Shown piece after piece: positions 30,670 to 32,779 of a stretch of 32,779 bases of DNA. Origin of the DNA: Gemmatimonadales bacterium (lineage in GTDB: Bacteria > Gemmatimonadota > Gemmatimonadetes > Gemmatimonadales > GWC2-71-9); contig JAICLE010000030.1 of NCBI GenBank assembly GCA_025927545.1, positions 1 through 32,779 of the forward strand. The letters are read 5' to 3'. Under the pieces are notes generated by a model. That model was given only the letters and a program-made list of their open reading frames with translations, made no database searches and had not been told where the DNA came from. Each line of letters opens with the position of its first letter. The first letter of the stretch is position 1. The position numbers were made by a program, and so were the translations under genes.

Positions 30670-30755
30670 CCAATTGCCGTGTCCTCACAACACCTCGGGG
30701 CCCAGCTCACGCCACATACCGTGGGGGTCGGGCTACATTTGTCCGGGTTGGATCG

Positions 30756-31709
30756 CTAGCTGGGGTACTGCAGGGGCACCTGCTCGAACGAGCGAATCCG
30801 CTCTCCCTCGCCGCCCCGCCGGAGATCGCGGAGCGCGGTCGTGGCGCGAAGGAGGAGCTCGGCCGCGTCCACCGGCGACTCGGCGAAGTCCGGCACGGCG
30901 CAGTAGCCGGCCCTGATCCGCACCGAGCGCTGGCCGCCCCGGACGGGAATGCGGGTGGCCTCGACCGCGCCGCCGAGCCGGTCCACCAGGCGGACGGCGC
31001 CCTCGGACCCGGTGGCGGGGGCGATCACCGCGAACTCGGCCGGCCCCAGGCGCCCGATGGCGTCGGACCCGCGGCCAACCTGCCGGAACACCGCGCCGAC
31101 CTGGTCGGAGAGCCGCACCAGTTCCTCATCGGCGGCCTCCTCTTCGCCCTCGTGCTCGGCTTCGGGCGCGAACACCACGCACGCGAGCGCCTCACGGCGG
31201 CGCACCGCGTCGGCGCCGATCTCTCGCGCCCGCCGGGCCAGGCCGCGCATGTTGTAGAGGCCGGTGCCCGAGTCGAGCAGATTTTCCTCGCGGAGCACGT
31301 CCACCTGCTGCTTGGACTGGAGAAAGGTTCCCAGCTTGAGGAGCAGCGCCTCGCCGTCGAGTGGCTGGCCGAGGACTTCCCAGGCGCCCGCCCGATACGC
31401 CTCGAGCCGCTGGGTGCGGCCGGAAGGCCCGGACGTGGTGATGACAATCGGGGTCGTGGCGCTGAACCGGGGATCATTGCGCAAGGCGCGGCAGACGTCG
31501 AAGCCGTGCATGTCGGGCATCTGCGCGTCCAGGATGATCAGGTCGGGCTGCGAGGTGCGCGCCCGCTCGAGCGCCTGCTGGCCCGTATAGGCACGCACGA
31601 CCGAGTAGCCGCTCGGGCCGAGGATGCTCTCCAGGGATCGGGCCGACCACTCCTGGTCATTGGCGATCAGCACCAGCGGAGCGGCAGGAGCCTTGTCTCT
31701 ATTTGCCAT
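30756..31709 (-). CDS. Response regulator with degenerate receiver and degenerate GGDEF domain
   Basis: This 317-aa protein has a receiver with D61 (LIILDAQMPDMHG), but the usual C-terminal Lys-Pro is LGQP and the first acidic pair is Asn-Asp (LIANDQE). A GGDEF-like domain follows: SGTGLYNMRGLARRARE, then the signature region IGRLGPAEFAVIAP with GPAEF (222-226) in place of GGDEF, so the metal- and GTP-binding residues are changed. It is unlikely to make cyclic di-GMP and may act as a binding or scaffold protein. The acidic linker (about 182-197) is Glu-rich. The start at 31709 has no clear ribosome-binding site. It lies downstream of a possible long-leader promoter at 31972-32000. Confidence 0.85.
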   Translation of the reverse strand: MANRDKAPAAPLVLIANDQEWSARSLESILGPSGYSVVRAYTGQQALERARTSQPDLIILDAQMPDMHGFDVCRALRNDPRFSATTPIVITTSGPSGRTQRLEAYRAGAWEVLGQPLDGEALLLKLGTFLQSKQQVDVLREENLLDSGTGLYNMRGLARRAREIGADAVRRREALACVVFAPEAEHEGEEEAADEELVRLSDQVGAVFRQVGRGSDAIGRLGPAEFAVIAPATGSEGAVRLVDRLGGAVEATRIPVRGGQRSVRIRAGYCAVPDFAESPVDAAELLLRATTALRDLRRGGEGERIRSFEQVPLQYPS

Positions 31710-31971
31710 TGAGTTGAGCCACTGATGGTGAGGGACGGCGACGCGATCCGGTTTCCTGAGTGCAGGATGCGTGCGTGACTGTCGGGAAGCCGCAAGCTGC
31801 TACGGCTGAATGTCTTGGAACTTGACACCGGACGGGGGATGGCCGGCATCGACGGAAACATGCCACAGTTTGCCGGAAGTCGCGCCACGCCGGGCGCTGT
31901 GGCGCGGCACCTCGACCCGATGTGGCCCTGCAGCAACGCCCGCTCCAGTGCCCAGCCGGGGGTCAGGTGTA

Positions 31972-32000
31972 ATAATACAGGACAACATTCGAGGCATCAA
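31972..32000 (-). promoter_or_regulatory. Promoter-like pair for a long leader or small RNA
   Basis: TTGATG (32000-31995), a 17-nt spacer and TATTAT (31977-31972) on the minus strand, a good sigma-70 match in the most AT-rich spot of the region. Transcription would begin near 31965, 256 nt before the REC-GGDEF ATG. Confidence 0.45.
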
Positions 32001-32354
32001 TAGGTTACATTGGTGGTGCCAAGTCGTGGTCCGGGCGGGTGGGCCGGCAATTTTTCCGGCGCCATCCTTGAACGGAGGGTGGCCAGCCCCCTCCACCCAC
32101 CCTGAACCACGCGGACACCGACCGGCATGACTGACGAACCAGGACCCGATCCGTCACTCGCGCGGGGTGACGGCACCAGCGAGGAGTCTCTGCCGGCCGC
32201 CCCGGCGAGCGATCCTGGCAATGAGCCCGCAGTCGAGCGGTCGCGGTTCAGCCAATGGCTGGCCAGCTTCGGTCTCGGTGAGCTTCAGCACCCGTTGCTC
32301 ACCCGTGCCCGTCCGCCGCAGCCTCGGCGTCCGGCGACGTGAGATGTTTCACGA

Positions 32355-32395
32355 CGTGAGAAGCGTCACAGGGAACTCAGCGCACACGCTATAAG
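32355..32395 (+). promoter_or_regulatory. CRP-like site and -10 box, class II arrangement
   Basis: CGTGA-GAAGCG-TCACA (32355-32370) matches nine of ten bases of the CRP half-sites. The -10 TATAAG (32390-32395) puts the start near 32402-32404, so the site centre is at about -40 to -41.5, the class II activator position. It precedes the sugar transferase gene at 32469. Confidence 0.55.
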
Positions 32396-32468
32396 CTACG
32401 GATGAAGCGGCTCCAGGATGGAGCGGGCTTCCGACCACATCAACTGAAGAGACGAGCCGACGACATCC

Positions 32469-32779
32469 ATGGGAACTGCAACTTCCGGGGTCCGCCGACG
32501 ACATATCTCGGGATCGTACGCCGCGCCGGGCCGGTATCGGCCGACGTGGTCCCGCGCGTACACCCGAGCGGTTAATCACGTCGGACGTGCGGTGCCCGGG
32601 GAAGCCCGCGAGTGGGCGCACCGCACCGTGAATGTGACGCTGGCGTTGCTGGCGGTGCTGGCGCTGCTGCCGGTCTTCGTGCTCCTGGCCGTGCTGGTCC
32701 GGCTCACCAGCCGCGGCCCGGTCTTCTACCTCCAGGAGCGCGTCGGGCTCGACCGCCGGCTGCCGGGGCCGGGGGCCCA
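32469..32779 (+). CDS. Polyprenyl-phosphate sugar transferase (start of gene, truncated by window edge)
   Basis: About 103 residues are visible before the window ends. A basic N-terminal region of about 58 residues precedes a membrane helix (VTLALLAVLALLPVFVLLAV). Then comes the bacterial sugar transferase signature LTSRGPVFYLQERVGLDRR. These enzymes attach the first sugar phosphate to undecaprenyl phosphate for exopolysaccharide or O-antigen assembly. The five-helix N-terminal part of WbaP/WcaJ types is absent, so this resembles the short single-helix class. The ATG at 32469 has no good ribosome-binding site; later starts are possible. A CRP-like site lies 100 bp upstream. Confidence 0.85.
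   Translation, partial: MGTATSGVRRRHISGSYAAPGRYRPTWSRAYTRAVNHVGRAVPGEAREWAHRTVNVTLALLAVLALLPVFVLLAVLVRLTSRGPVFYLQERVGLDRRLPGPGA

Larger units (their letters stand above)
31710..32468. other. 759-bp non-coding region before the sugar transferase gene
   Basis: No convincing gene is seen. Contents: a minus-strand promoter-like pair at 31972-32000 pointing at the REC-GGDEF gene, an AT-rich island (about 31966-32020), a possible 71-aa ORF at 32127-32342 with weak support, and a CRP-like site with a promoter at 32355-32395. Composition between 31710 and 31960 is GC-rich and unstructured as far as I can tell. Confidence 0.5.

Noticed and set aside
31667-31936. 89-codon minus-strand ORF in the REC-GGDEF leader
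   Set aside because: It overlaps the REC-GGDEF start in another frame and has no domain or ribosome-binding site; the long leader is better explained as untranslated.
32127-32342. 71-codon ORF in the region before the sugar transferase gene
   Set aside because: No ribosome-binding site, no -10 box near the start and a Pro/Arg-rich end. It may be real but I cannot support it.
1-32779. Sigma-54 (-24/-12) promoter that the NtrC-type regulator might use
   Set aside because: By eye I found no TGGCAC-N5-TTGC match in an intergenic region; its targets are probably outside the window.

Overview
The window is uniformly GC-rich, has tightly packed genes with many 4-bp start/stop overlaps, and carries no rRNA, tRNA, CRISPR array, transposase or phage gene that I can see. 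The gene set is Rho, RuvX, a MltG-like enzyme, ThiE, an AroH-type chorismate mutase, an NAD-type formate dehydrogenase, Tdh-Kbl, a small outer-membrane beta-barrel, many two-component proteins and a MoxR/DUF58/SpoIIM cluster. This fits a chromosomal segment of a free-living Gram-negative bacterium. The protein style suggests Gemmatimonadota, but that is an inference from family resemblance, not a measured placement.

Layout. (1) 1-4.9 kb, signalling: a tandem-HAMP kinase cut by the left edge, divergent from a REC-PAS-PAS-kinase-REC hybrid, with a perfect CRP/FNR-type palindrome between them; then a small unknown gene and a REC-HD-GYP protein. (2) 4.9-12.2 kb, membrane: a small iron-permease-family protein, and a minus-strand operon (YciC-like membrane protein, DUF4129, DUF4350, MoxR ATPase, DUF58). 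The operon is divergent, across only 26 bp, from an RDD-SpoIIM fusion. A 60-aa protein that is only a histidine-kinase dimerisation/H-box helix pair follows. (3) 12.2-18.7 kb, housekeeping: rho, ruvX-mltG, thiE (minus), aroH-rlmI-like, and an unknown methyltransferase-like gene. (4) 18.8-25.4 kb, metabolism: a small aromatic-rich peptide, a formate dehydrogenase alpha subunit, tdh-kbl (threonine to glycine plus acetyl-CoA), and an outer-membrane barrel. (5) 25.4-27.6 kb: a NYN nuclease with two OST-HTH/LOTUS-like domains, translationally coupled to a 3-methyladenine glycosylase. (6) 27.9-31.7 kb: an NtrC-type regulator plus histidine kinase operon, and a REC-GGDEF protein degenerate in both domains. 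(7) At the right edge, a polyprenyl-phosphate sugar transferase starts behind a second CRP-like site.

The non-coding DNA is the most unusual part. Three unrelated families of short intergenic repeats occur: GCGGTAAGAGGTGA arrays that begin at the stop codons of rho and fdh and fold into long hairpins, a CACAGAGG-type inverted repeat, and a CTTCCGTC tract. Several genes have a -10-like box only 6-10 nt before the start codon, suggesting leaderless mRNAs. Two CRP-like palindromes sit before signalling and envelope genes at opposite ends. A hairpin covers the tdh ribosome-binding site, and a long attC-like hairpin follows kbl.
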